DNA of 10,062 nucleotides, from assembly GCA_022567275.1 (NCBI GenBank), contig JADFHH010000028.1, positions 1 to 10,062 on the forward strand, written 5' to 3'. Source of the stretch: Pseudomonadota bacterium. Its GTDB lineage: Bacteria; Pseudomonadota; Alphaproteobacteria; Rhizobiales; Methyloligellaceae. The notes beneath the pieces are model-generated. The model worked only from the letters and a program-made list of their open reading frames with translations, was not told the origin of the DNA and did not search any database. How positions within the stretch are numbered: position 1 is the first letter of the stretch; the number at the start of each line of letters is the position of its first letter. The position numbers and the translations under genes were made by a program. Shown in pieces: positions 1-6,651 of the stretch.

Positions 1-482
1 GGCCCCTTGCAGTTGTTGGCCCGAACGCTCTCACGCACCCGGGTCATGGTCGCGCGCCAGCCGAACATGGCGATCTCGACGGGCAAAGGAAAGGCGCCAA
101 GCGTGCACACCCGTTTGCTGTCATCGGCGATCACCACCATGCGTCTGGACGCGGCGGCAACGATCTTTTCGCGCAGATGCGCGCCACCGCCGCCCTTGAT
201 GAGCCGCAATTGCCCATCGATCTCATCCGCGCCATCGACGGTGAGATCGAGTTCCGGTTCGGCATCCAGCGTGGTAAGCGGGATGCCCAGGCGTTCCGCC
301 TGAATGCGCGTGCTTTCAGAAGTGGGAACGCAGACGATTTCGAGGCCTTGCTTGACCCTGCGCCCGAGCAGATCGACGAATTTTGCCGCCGTCGAGCCGG
401 TGCCCAGGCCAAGCCGCATACCAGGCATGACATAGTCGAGCGCGCGCGTCGCCGCTTGCAGCTTCTGGATGTCTGTATTCAC
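1..482 (-). CDS. rpiA: Ribose-5-phosphate isomerase A, 3' end cut by window edge
   Basis: Interconverts ribose 5-phosphate and ribulose 5-phosphate in the cytoplasmic non-oxidative pentose phosphate pathway. About 160 codons are visible of a family length near 220-235, and the rest lies beyond position 1. The N-terminal phosphate-binding motif GLGTGSTAAKF sits at about residues 25-35, TVDGADEID at 81-89, and KGGGGAHLREK at 96-106. Aligned to E. coli RpiA, the active-site residues appear conserved as D83, D86, K96 and E105, all with a constant offset of two. I chose a GTG start at 482-480 because it gives the normal N-terminus and no better ATG lies upstream; GC-rich GGGCCGGGCG precedes it. 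The gene starts 15 nt after the gabD stop on the same strand, so co-transcription is likely. Identity is secure; the exact start is less so. Confidence 0.93.
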   Translation of the reverse strand, partial: MNTDIQKLQAATRALDYVMPGMRLGLGTGSTAAKFVDLLGRRVKQGLEIVCVPTSESTRIQAERLGIPLTTLDAEPELDLTVDGADEIDGQLRLIKGGGGAHLREKIVAAASRRMVVIADDSKRVCTLGAFPLPVEIAMFGWRATMTRVRESVRANNCKG

Positions 483-497
483 GGGACGCCCGGCCCG

Positions 498-1946
498 CTA
501 ACTGCCAAGTCCGCCCATCAATATATATTTGATCTCGGTATACTCCTCGATCCCGTGACGCGAACCCTCGCGGCCAATGCCGGATTGCTTGACCCCGCCA
601 AAGGGTGCCAGTTCGGTGGAAATCAACCCCTCATTGACGCCGACCATGCCACATTCGAGGGCCTCGGCCACACGCCAGCAACGGCCGATGTCGCGGCTGT
701 AGAAATAGGCCGCCAGACCGAATGGCGTGTCATTGGCCATCTGAATCGCCTCTTCCTCGGTCTTGAAGCGGAACAGTGGCGCCACGGGACCAAAGGTTTC
801 CTCGCGCGTCAGCAACATCCTGGTTGTCACATTGGTCAGCACGGTTGGCTCATAGAAAGTGCCGCCGAGGTCGTGCCGTTTGCCGCCGGTCACGACCCTG
901 GCGCCCAGATTGACCGCATCGGCGACATGTTCTTCGATTTTCTCGATCGCCGCGTGGTTGATGAGCGGGCCCTGCATTACACCCACCTCAATGCCCGCGC
1001 CAACCTTGAGCTTGAGCACTTCACTGGCCAGCTTTTCGGCAAAGACGTCATAGACGCTCTCCTGGACCAGAATCCGGTTGGCGCATACACAGGTCTGACC
1101 GGCATTGCGGTATTTGGAGATCATCGCCCCGGCGACGGCGGCATCGAGATCGGCATCGTCGAAAACGATAAACGGGGCGTTGCCGCCAAGTTCCAGATCG
1201 ACCTTTTTGACGGTGGAAGCACACTGCGCCATAAGCAATTTGCCTACCTCCGTCGAACCGGTAAACGTCAGCAGCCGCACCAGCGGATTGGAGGTCATTT
1301 CTCCGCCAATTGCCGATGACTTGCCAACGATAACGGAAAAAATTCCCGGTGGAATCCCGGCGCGCTCGCCAAGGGCGGCCAGCGCCAGGGCGCTGAGCGG
1401 CGTTTCGCTAGCCGGCTTGCACACCATGGCGCAGCCGGCGGCCAGAGCCGGAGATACTTTTCGCGCAATCATTGCGTTGGGAAAGTTCCACGGCGTGATC
1501 GCCGCCGTCACGCCGATTGGCTGACGCACAACGATAATACGCGCGTCAGCTTTGTGGGTCGGAATGGTCTCCCCGTAAATCCGCTTTGCTTCCTCGGCAT
1601 AAAATTCCGTGAAGCTCGCCCCAAAGGCAACCTCGCCGCGAGATTCGGCGAGCGGCTTGCCCTGTTCCGCCGTCAGGATCTGGGCCAGGTCTTCCAGATT
1701 CTCCATCATCAGCTCGAACCAGCGGCGCATGACAGCGGAGCGTTCTTTCGCCGTGCGCGCCGCCCAGTCTTTCATAGCCGCATGGGCGCCCTCGATGGCC
1801 GTGCGGGTTTCATCCGCGCCCAGGGACGGCACCTTGGCGATTTCTTCACCCGTCGCCGGATTGGTCACGGCAATCTCGGGATCGCCCACCCATTCGCCAT
1901 TGATGTAGCACTGCTGCTTCAAAAGACTCTTGTCTTTGATATCCAT
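498..1946 (-). CDS. gabD: NAD(P)+-dependent succinate-semialdehyde dehydrogenase
   Basis: Oxidises succinate semialdehyde to succinate, the last step of 4-aminobutyrate breakdown, feeding the TCA cycle; a soluble ALDH-superfamily enzyme. The 482 residues equal E. coli GabD in length. Visible motifs are TPWNFP (151-156, cofactor site), FTGSTEVG (228-235, Rossmann loop), LELGGNAPF with general base E252, and NAGQTCVCANR with catalytic C286 and a second Cys at 288. The C-terminal PFGGVKQSGIGREGS is typical of the GabD clade. The open frame extends upstream to 2129, but ATG 1946 is chosen because it gives the GabD N-terminus and is preceded by GAGGA at a good distance; the extension would run through the divergent promoter region. 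No gabT or gab regulator is in view, so substrate is inferred from family resemblance; glutarate semialdehyde is a possible alternative. Confidence 0.93.
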   Translation of the reverse strand: MDIKDKSLLKQQCYINGEWVGDPEIAVTNPATGEEIAKVPSLGADETRTAIEGAHAAMKDWAARTAKERSAVMRRWFELMMENLEDLAQILTAEQGKPLAESRGEVAFGASFTEFYAEEAKRIYGETIPTHKADARIIVVRQPIGVTAAITPWNFPNAMIARKVSPALAAGCAMVCKPASETPLSALALAALGERAGIPPGIFSVIVGKSSAIGGEMTSNPLVRLLTFTGSTEVGKLLMAQCASTVKKVDLELGGNAPFIVFDDADLDAAVAGAMISKYRNAGQTCVCANRILVQESVYDVFAEKLASEVLKLKVGAGIEVGVMQGPLINHAAIEKIEEHVADAVNLGARVVTGGKRHDLGGTFYEPTVLTNVTTRMLLTREETFGPVAPLFRFKTEEEAIQMANDTPFGLAAYFYSRDIGRCWRVAEALECGMVGVNEGLISTELAPFGGVKQSGIGREGSRHGIEEYTEIKYILMGGLGS

Positions 1947-2037
1947 ACTTGCATCCTCACTTGGCCCCGTGACGGGGGGCGGATATATCCTGACGACAGG
2001 CATACTGCCGCGAGCGGTATCAAGCAACCGAGGTCTA
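1947..2037. promoter_or_regulatory. Divergent gabD/gph promoter region with dyad elements
   Basis: These 91 bp separate the divergent starts of gabD and gph. They hold three dyads: CCCCG-TGA-CGGGG at 1965-1977, the perfect palindrome GGATATATCC at 1981-1990, and an imperfect inverted repeat from ATAC 2002-2005 to GTAT 2017-2020. A candidate plus-strand promoter is TTGGCC (1961-1966), 17-nt spacer, TATATC (1984-1989), about four matches of six in each box. The palindrome overlaps that -10 box, so a dimeric regulator could bind there. No regulator can be named, and no good minus-strand -35 was seen for gabD. Confidence 0.4.
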
Positions 2038-2724
2038 ATGAAAACCGCACATTTATCCGGGACAACGCTGGTCTTCGACCTCGACGGCACGCTGGTGGAT
2101 ACCGCGCCAGATCTGGTTGCAACTCTCAATCATGTCTTTGGAGAGGCGGATTTGCCAGCACTTTGCGCCGAACAAATCCGGCCCTTTATCAGCTTTGGCG
2201 CGCGGCGCATGCTGATGGAGGGGTTGCGGCTGGCTGGCGAAACCCGGAACGATGCGCAGCTCGATGAATTGCTCGGGGCTTTTCTCGACCATTATAGCGC
2301 CAATGTCGCGGTTCACAGCGCCGCCTATCCCAACGTCGCGCAAGTGCTGGATACGGCATTGCAAGGCGGCGCCAGGCTTGGCGTATGCACCAACAAGCGC
2401 GAGGATCTATCGCGTAAATTATTGCGCGCGCTGGGTTTGCATGATCGCTTCAAAGCCATCGTCGGCCGCGACACGCTCAGTGTCTGCAAGCCCGACCCGC
2501 GCCATCTGACCGAAACCATCGCCCGGGCGGGCGGGCGGGCCGGCCGGGCGGTCATGATCGGCGACAGCGCCACCGATGTCGCCACGGCGAAAGCCGCGGG
2601 CGTGCCGGTGGTGGCCGTCTCGTTCGGCTATAGCGAACATCCCGTCCCGACACTCGGCGCCGACGCGGTGATCGATGACTATACGGATTTGCTGGCGCTC
2701 CTGCCTGGCCTGCTCGAGCGCTGA
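2038..2724 (+). CDS. gph: HAD-superfamily phosphatase, phosphoglycolate phosphatase type
   Basis: Probably hydrolyses 2-phosphoglycolate, a product of oxidative DNA repair or photorespiration, or a similar small phosphate ester; cytoplasmic and Mg-dependent. The 228 residues match the Gph family length. The four HAD motifs are present: DLDGTLVDT with nucleophile D14 and acid/base D16, motif II Thr in VCTNK (T118), K151 in CKPDP, and GDSATD with D176 and D180. The cap domain lies between motifs I and II (about residues 20-95), as in subclass I. ATG 2038 is chosen because GAGG sits just upstream and DLDGT then falls near the N-terminus; the frame is open back to 1930 but that stretch overlaps the gabD start. 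Gph and RpiA genes are often neighbours in alphaproteobacteria. Exact substrate cannot be read from sequence. Confidence 0.88.
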   Translation: MKTAHLSGTTLVFDLDGTLVDTAPDLVATLNHVFGEADLPALCAEQIRPFISFGARRMLMEGLRLAGETRNDAQLDELLGAFLDHYSANVAVHSAAYPNVAQVLDTALQGGARLGVCTNKREDLSRKLLRALGLHDRFKAIVGRDTLSVCKPDPRHLTETIARAGGRAGRAVMIGDSATDVATAKAAGVPVVAVSFGYSEHPVPTLGADAVIDDYTDLLALLPGLLER

Positions 2725-2752
2725 TTCCCCATCGGAGCATGATCCGCCCGGC

Positions 2753-2781
2753 TTGACTTGCCGAAACACCGCCAGCTATCA
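2753..2781 (+). promoter_or_regulatory. Probable promoter of tRNA-Val
   Basis: TTGACT at 2753-2758 is followed after 17 nt by CTATCA at 2776-2781 (or TATCAG one base later). This fits the CTTGAC/CTATAT-like sigma70 consensus of alphaproteobacteria. It would start transcription a few bases before the tRNA at 2791. The -10 is weaker than the -35. Confidence 0.5.
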
Positions 2782-2790
2782 GGAACAACA

Positions 2791-2865
2791 GGGCGCGTAG
2801 CTCAGCGGGAGAGCGCTCGCTTCACACGCGAGAAGTCGCTGGTTCAATCCCAGCCGTGCCCACCA
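2791..2865 (+). tRNA. tRNA-Val, anticodon CAC
   Basis: A complete cloverleaf can be folded by eye. The acceptor stem is GGGCGCG (2791-2797) with CGTGCCC (2855-2861), containing one G-U pair. The D stem is GCTC/GAGC (2800-2803/2811-2814). The anticodon stem is CTCGC/GCGAG around loop TTCACAC (2821-2827), so the anticodon is CAC, reading the valine codon GUG. The T stem is GCTGG/CCAGC around TTCAATC. The discriminator is A2862 and the CCA end is encoded (2863-2865). The variable loop is five bases. No T-rich terminator follows directly. Confidence 0.96.
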
Positions 2866-2959
2866 TTTCAATCGACAGTCGAAAGGTATGTATGGGCTGA
2901 CGATGCGGCGGCGCAACCCCCGTCTAGCTGCTGGCGCAATTCTGCGCTACGAGGGGCAC

Positions 2960-3382
2960 ATGGTCGCTACTGCATCCGCTCAAGCAAGTTGCGAAGGGAA
3001 GGGCCGCGCCGTGGCCCTGTTGCTCGGCCTCGGCCTCCTGGCGAGCCTTCCGCAACCCGCCGGAGCACAACTGAATCCGGATACCCGCCCCTATGATGAC
3101 AAGTTATTGCGCCTGTCGGAAATTCTTGGCGCGATCCATTATCTGCGGGAACTCTGCGGCGCGCGTGAGGGGCAAATCTGGCGCGAGCAAATGAAAAATC
3201 TGCTTGACGCGGAGGGCGTCACCGCCATTCGCCGCGCCAGGCTGGCGAAGGAGTTCAATAAAGGTTACAGGGGCTACCGGCGCACCTACCGCTATTGCAC
3301 CGAACCGGCGAAGGTCGCGGCCGATCGCTTCACCGAAGAAGGCGTCGCGCTGTCCGAAGGGCTTCTCAAGGACAACCCATAG
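2960..3382 (+). CDS. Exported TIGR02301-family protein of unknown function
   Basis: I recognise this as the TIGR02301 family, small alphaproteobacterial proteins without an assigned role; the name is from memory and not searched. At 140 residues it begins with a long signal peptide: charged start, hydrophobic core around residues 17-31, and a likely cleavage after AGA at position 36. The mature part carries the family-like stretch YDDKLLRLSEILGAIHYLR (45-63), EGQIWREQM (70-78), a helical RRARLAKEFNKGYRGY (91-106) and YCTEP. Its two mature cysteines, C66 and C113, could form a periplasmic disulfide. The frame is open from 2888, but ATG 2960 has GAGGGG just upstream and places the signal peptide sensibly; a start at 2888 or 2903 would add an arginine-rich extension. 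A structured intergenic region with two hairpins follows the stop. Confidence 0.82.
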   Translation: MVATASAQASCEGKGRAVALLLGLGLLASLPQPAGAQLNPDTRPYDDKLLRLSEILGAIHYLRELCGAREGQIWREQMKNLLDAEGVTAIRRARLAKEFNKGYRGYRRTYRYCTEPAKVAADRFTEEGVALSEGLLKDNP

Positions 3383-3391
3383 AGCATGAAT

Positions 3392-3420
3392 GGGCTGCGG
3401 GTTAACCGTTAATTCAGCCC
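3392..3420 (+). terminator. Hairpin after the TIGR02301-family gene
   Basis: GGGCTG (3392-3397) pairs with CAGCCC (3415-3420), beginning nine bases after the stop codon. The enclosed sequence contains TTAA-CCG-TTAA, which can extend the fold. There is no U tract, so intrinsic termination is unproven; it may instead be an mRNA 3' stabiliser. Confidence 0.35.
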
Positions 3421-3425
3421 GCACA

Positions 3426-3465
3426 CTGCTTTCGCGCAGTCTCTGTGTATAAGAGACTCAAGCAG
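3426..3465. repeat. Two-tier inverted repeat containing a Tn5 mosaic-end-like core
   Basis: CTGCTT (3426-3431) pairs with AAGCAG (3460-3465), and inside it AGTCTCT (3438-3444) pairs perfectly with AGAGACT (3452-3458) around a seven-base loop. The two stems are joined by a six-base bulge on one side and one base on the other. The segment TGTGTATAAGAGAC (3444-3457) is identical to 14 bases of the 19-bp Tn5 mosaic end, but the flanks on both sides differ. It could be a terminator-like hairpin, a relic of an IS4-type element end, or a sequencing-library artefact. Confidence 0.5.
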
Positions 3466-3522
3466 CAAGTCGTGATCGATTGATGGTGGTTTTGCGGCGG
3501 CTCGCCAAATCGCAGGTAAGAA

Positions 3523-3777
3523 ATGCGCCCGGGAATAAATCTCACAGAAATAGCACAACGCAGCCAGAAACATGCGGCGCTCCGCTACATCACCGATGCG
3601 TGGGAAGAAGCGCTGTTTGACGGCATCGAACCCGAGATGCTCGCCAATGCATCCCTGTTCGCCGCCTTGAGCGATCTGGTGACGACCTATGGCGAGGATG
3701 CCGTCGGCAAGATGGCGGACAAGCTGTCGCGCCGCATCGAGCACGGCGAATTCACTCTGAACCGCACCACCCAGTAA
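3523..3777 (+). CDS. Small conserved-type helical protein, function unknown
   Basis: An 84-residue soluble protein with no signal peptide or membrane segment. I do not know a function, though it resembles short hypothetical proteins seen in alphaproteobacteria. It looks almost wholly helical, with an aromatic and acidic stretch RYITDAWEEALFDGIEPEM (21-39), then LFAALSDLVTTYGEDAV (45-61) and a C-terminal RIEHGEFTL. The start at ATG 3523 is supported by AGG in GCAGGTAAGAA six bases upstream. It lies 140 bp after the previous gene and 17 bp before the exported protein gene at 3795, so these two may be co-transcribed. Codon use matches its neighbours, which supports a real gene. No metal-binding or catalytic pattern is visible. 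Confidence 0.75.
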   Translation: MRPGINLTEIAQRSQKHAALRYITDAWEEALFDGIEPEMLANASLFAALSDLVTTYGEDAVGKMADKLSRRIEHGEFTLNRTTQ

Positions 3778-3794
3778 CAAACTGGCGCACCGCA

Positions 3795-4358
3795 GTGAAG
3801 GCTCTTCCCCGGCTCCGGCTTTCCTTTGTCCTCTTCTTTTGTTTTTTTGTTGCGACGCATTTCGGCGCAGCCGCATGGGCCGCGCAGCGCGGCCCGCCGG
3901 AAATCCATTCCGATCTTGCTCTCCTTCCCGGACAGGTGAGGAAAATGCGCGAAATGATTTTAACAGCCGCGCGCAGCGGAGATATCGAGGCGCTGCGCCC
4001 GGTGCTGGAGGCCAACGAACTCAAACCAACGGTCTCGTTCGGCGGCGCGGAGGATGCTGTTCAATTCTGGAAGCAGACCTCGCGCGACGGTCAGGGGCGC
4101 GAGATCATGGCGGTCCTGAGCGAAATTCTGGAGATGGATTTCGTCGTCAGGGACGCCGGCACATCGAACGAGATGTATATCTGGCCCTACCTCGCGGAGA
4201 TGTCTTTGGAGAAGCTAACGCCCGCGCAACAAGTCGATCTCTACCGCCTTGTGACGCCGGAGCAGGCGAAAGCCATGAAGCTGTTCGGCGGCTATATCCA
4301 CTACCGGCTCGGTATCGGCCGCGACGGGACGTGGCATTATTTCGTGGCGGGGGATTAG
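3795..4358 (+). CDS. Exported protein of unknown function, ankyrin-like helix pair
   Basis: A 187-residue protein with a clear Sec signal peptide: basic start, phenylalanine-rich core FVLFFCFFVA (11-20), and likely cleavage near AAAWAA (25-30). The mature protein is therefore periplasmic or secreted. Residues 57-73 read like a single ankyrin-type helix pair (TAARSGDIEALRPVLEA). The C-terminal half holds MYIWPYLAEM (127-136), LTPAQQVDLYRLVTPEQAK (141-159) and a conserved-looking end GRDGTWHYFVAGD. I recall similar exported proteins in Rhizobiales but no function. The start is a GTG with a weak Shine-Dalgarno, chosen because it gives the complete signal peptide. The signal-peptide region is unusually T-rich, as expected for Phe and Val codons. 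The stop codon touches the convergent hairpin shared with the dihydroorotase-like gene. Confidence 0.8.
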   Translation: MKALPRLRLSFVLFFCFFVATHFGAAAWAAQRGPPEIHSDLALLPGQVRKMREMILTAARSGDIEALRPVLEANELKPTVSFGGAEDAVQFWKQTSRDGQGREIMAVLSEILEMDFVVRDAGTSNEMYIWPYLAEMSLEKLTPAQQVDLYRLVTPEQAKAMKLFGGYIHYRLGIGRDGTWHYFVAGD

Positions 4359-4374
4359 GGGGGGTTACCCCCCC
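4358..4374. terminator. Shared hairpin between convergent genes
   Basis: Seven G (4358-4364), TTA, then seven C (4368-4374) form a perfect inverted repeat between two convergent genes. The last G of the plus-strand TAG stop (4356-4358) is its first base, and the TTA loop is the reverse complement of the minus-strand TAA stop (4367-4365). It may act in both directions, but neither side has a U tract, and a three-base loop in a G7 run is also prone to slippage. Confidence 0.4.
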
Positions 4375-5699
4375 AACACCTCCAGAAACCGCACCGCCTC
4401 ACCCCCCGCTTCGCCCAAAACCTCATCCTCCCACATGACGCGCCGGCCGCGGATGATAGTCCCCTTGGGCCAGCCGGTCACGGTGCGCCCCGCGAACGGC
4501 GTCCAGCCGCAGCGGCTGGCGATCGCGTCATTCTCGATGGTCCGCTTCACCGCAAGATCGACGATTGTAAAGTCGGCGTCATAGCCCGAAGCGATGCGCC
4601 CCTTGCGGGCGATGCCAAAAATGCGCTGCGGGCCGTGGCTGGTGAGATCGACGAAACGCTCAAGCGAAAGCCGACCGGCGTTCACATGGTCCAGCATGAT
4701 GGGAACCAGCGTCTGCACACCGGGCATGCCCGATGGCGAAGCGGGATACGCCAGCGCCTTTTCCTCCAGCGTGTGCGGGGCATGGTCCGACCCCAGCACA
4801 TCCACCACGCCCTGGGTGAGACCCCGCCACAGCATTTCCTGGTTCGCCGCGTCCCGCAGCGGCGGGTTCATCTGCGCTTTGCTGCCCAGCGCCGCGTAGG
4901 CTTCCGGAACACTAAGCGTCAGATGCTGCGGCGTCGCTTCCACGGATGCCACGTCTTTATGCGCGGCAAGCAGCTTCATTTCCTCGCCGGTGGAGATGTG
5001 CAGCACATGCACCCGCTTGCCATGTTCACGCGCCAGCCGCAGCAGCCGCTGCGTCGAAATAACGGCCACTTGCGGGTCGCGCCAGTCCGTATGGCTGGCC
5101 GGGTCGCCCGCGCGGCGCAAGGATTTGCGCGCATTCAGCCGCGCCTCGTCTTCCGAATGAAACGCGGCGCGGCGCGAGATGACCGAAATCACGCGCGAAA
5201 GGGTCGCCTCATCGTCGACCAGCAGATTGCCGGTGGAAGAGCCCATGAACACTTTGACCCCGGCGGAACCGGGCAGGCGTTCAAGCTCTGCTAAATCGTC
5301 CACATTCTCCCGCGTCGCCCCCACATAGAAGGCAAAATCGCAAAACATGTCTTTTTTGGCGCGCGTAACTTTGTCAGCGAGCGCCCCGGCGCTGGTCGTC
5401 AGCGGGTCGGTGTTCGGCATCTCGAAAACAGCCGTGACGCCGCCCAGAACCGCCGCCCGGCTGCCGTCCGCAAGGGTTTCCTTATGCTCCAGGCCGGGTT
5501 CGCGGAAATGCACCTGGCTGTCGATCACGCCCGGCAACACATGCAAACCCGTGGCGTCGATCACCTCGCCCGCGCTTTTGGTATCGATATCGCCAATCCG
5601 GACAATACGCTCCCCGCGCACGCCAATATCGGTCTTGCCGGTCCCGTCCTGATTGACGAGCGTACCGCCCTTGATCACCAGATCGAATGTGTCCGCCAT
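4365..5699 (-). CDS. pyrC: Dihydroorotase-like amidohydrolase (class I), Gln in metal motif
   Basis: A 444-residue cyclic amidohydrolase of the PyrC/hydantoinase group (COG0044), expected to close carbamoyl-aspartate to dihydroorotate in pyrimidine synthesis. The class I signature HFREPG is present at 64-69. The other usual active-site positions are visible: K149 in GVKVFMGSS (the carboxylated lysine), H181 in HSEDE, H234 in LHIST, N278 in QMNPP and D305 in GSDHAPH. The first metal-binding His of DxHxH is Gln: D60-S-Q62-V-H64. I recall this Q variant in other alphaproteobacterial dihydroorotase annotations, so it may mark a subfamily. ATG 5699 is chosen with AAGG eight bases upstream; a GTG at 5708 is a poorer alternative. 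No pyrB lies alongside, so hydantoinase- or allantoinase-like activity remains possible. Confidence 0.82.
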   Translation of the reverse strand: MADTFDLVIKGGTLVNQDGTGKTDIGVRGERIVRIGDIDTKSAGEVIDATGLHVLPGVIDSQVHFREPGLEHKETLADGSRAAVLGGVTAVFEMPNTDPLTTSAGALADKVTRAKKDMFCDFAFYVGATRENVDDLAELERLPGSAGVKVFMGSSTGNLLVDDEATLSRVISVISRRAAFHSEDEARLNARKSLRRAGDPASHTDWRDPQVAVISTQRLLRLAREHGKRVHVLHISTGEEMKLLAAHKDVASVEATPQHLTLSVPEAYAALGSKAQMNPPLRDAANQEMLWRGLTQGVVDVLGSDHAPHTLEEKALAYPASPSGMPGVQTLVPIMLDHVNAGRLSLERFVDLTSHGPQRIFGIARKGRIASGYDADFTIVDLAVKRTIENDAIASRCGWTPFAGRTVTGWPKGTIIRGRRVMWEDEVLGEAGGEAVRFLEVLGG

Positions 5700-5784
5700 C
5701 CTCCACACCTTTTCTTTGCATCACGCTTGATGCCTTGCGCCCGCTTATCTAAACCTTGTGGCCAACGCAAGGAAAGTGAATCCC

Positions 5785-6651
5785 ATGGTGAAATGTCAGA
5801 TTACCGAATTGCCCGCGCGCGGCGCGATCGAGGTGAGCGGGGGCGGCGCGCAAAAGTTTCTGCAGGATATCGTCACCAACGACGTGACGAAAGCCGATCA
5901 TACCCGCGCCGTCCATGCCGGTCTGCTCACGCCGCAGGGAAAAATATTGTTCGATTTCCTTATTCTGGACGCGGGCGACCGTTTCCTGCTCGATTGCGCG
6001 CAGGATATCGCCGCGGAGCTGATCAAGCGGCTCACCTTGTACAAGCTGCGCGCGGAGGTGGATTTCGCGGACTTGTCAGGCCGTATGAAGGTCTGGGCGG
6101 CATGGGGCGGCATGCCGCGCCCTGCAAGCGGCGCCATCGTCTTCGCCGATCCCCGGCTCGATGCCCTGGGCTGGCGCATTCTTGCACAATCTGCTCCCGA
6201 TACCGGCTGTGAAATGGCAAGCGAAGGAGATTATCACCGCCACCGTATCGCGCTTGGCGTGCCCGAGGCGGGTATGGACTATCCGCTGGGAAATACATTT
6301 CCCCATGAGGCGGATTACGACCAGCTTGGCGGGGTGGATTTCAACAAGGGATGCTATGTCGGCCAGGAAGTGGTCTCACGCATGGAGCATCGCGGGTCGG
6401 CGCGCAAACGCATCGTGCCCGTACGCGGCAGTGCGCCGCTGACGCCGGGCGCTGAAATTACCGCCGGAGACGCGCGCATCGGCACGCTTGGCTCGGTCGC
6501 GGAGGAATCGGGCCTCGCCATGGTCCGGCTGGACAGGGCGCAAAAGGCCCTCGATGAGGGCCGTGCGCTGATGGCGGACGGTGTCGGGATTACGCTTGTC
6601 CAGCCGGGCTGGGCTGATTTCAGCGTGCCCACGCAAAGCGGCGCGAAATGA
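5785..6651 (+). CDS. ygfZ: YgfZ/GcvT-family folate-binding protein
   Basis: Related to the GcvT aminomethyltransferase fold. YgfZ proteins bind tetrahydrofolate and help maintain Fe-S enzymes such as the tRNA modifier MiaB; cytoplasmic. The 288-residue protein carries the signature KGCYVGQE (188-195) with the conserved C190. The N-terminal part shows GAQKFLQDIVTNDV (21-34) and HAGLLTPQGKILFDF (44-58), both typical of the family. ATG 5785 is chosen over in-frame GTGs at 5758 and 5776 because AAGGA lies 11 bases upstream and the protein then starts just ahead of the first domain strand. It is divergent from the dihydroorotase-like gene and its stop overlaps the tag start by four bases (ATGA), so the two are translationally coupled. 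It is the first gene of the five-gene plus-strand run. Confidence 0.88.
   Translation: MVKCQITELPARGAIEVSGGGAQKFLQDIVTNDVTKADHTRAVHAGLLTPQGKILFDFLILDAGDRFLLDCAQDIAAELIKRLTLYKLRAEVDFADLSGRMKVWAAWGGMPRPASGAIVFADPRLDALGWRILAQSAPDTGCEMASEGDYHRHRIALGVPEAGMDYPLGNTFPHEADYDQLGGVDFNKGCYVGQEVVSRMEHRGSARKRIVPVRGSAPLTPGAEITAGDARIGTLGSVAEESGLAMVRLDRAQKALDEGRALMADGVGITLVQPGWADFSVPTQSGAK

Noticed and set aside
177..1319. 380-codon open frame on the plus strand
   Set aside because: It lies antisense to rpiA and gabD, which both have full family motifs. Its composition is that of a GC-rich shadow and it crosses the gap between the two genes.
1930..2037. N-terminal extension of gph
   Set aside because: It overlaps the gabD start, has no similarity to the HAD N-terminus, and ATG 2038 has its own GAGG.
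1947..2129. N-terminal extension of gabD to 543 residues
   Set aside because: It would run through the divergent promoter region and into gph. ATG 1946 has a good Shine-Dalgarno and gives the exact family length.
2758..3096. 112-codon ORF across the tRNA
   Set aside because: It reads straight through tRNA-Val and then out of frame in the TIGR02301-family gene.
3402..3412. TTAA-CCG-TTAA as a CtrA site
   Set aside because: The CtrA consensus has seven bases between the TTAA halves and this has three; it is better explained as part of the 3' hairpin.
4635..5294. 219-codon plus-strand ORF
   Set aside because: Shadow of the dihydroorotase-like gene, with His/Arg/Gln-rich composition and no recognisable domain.
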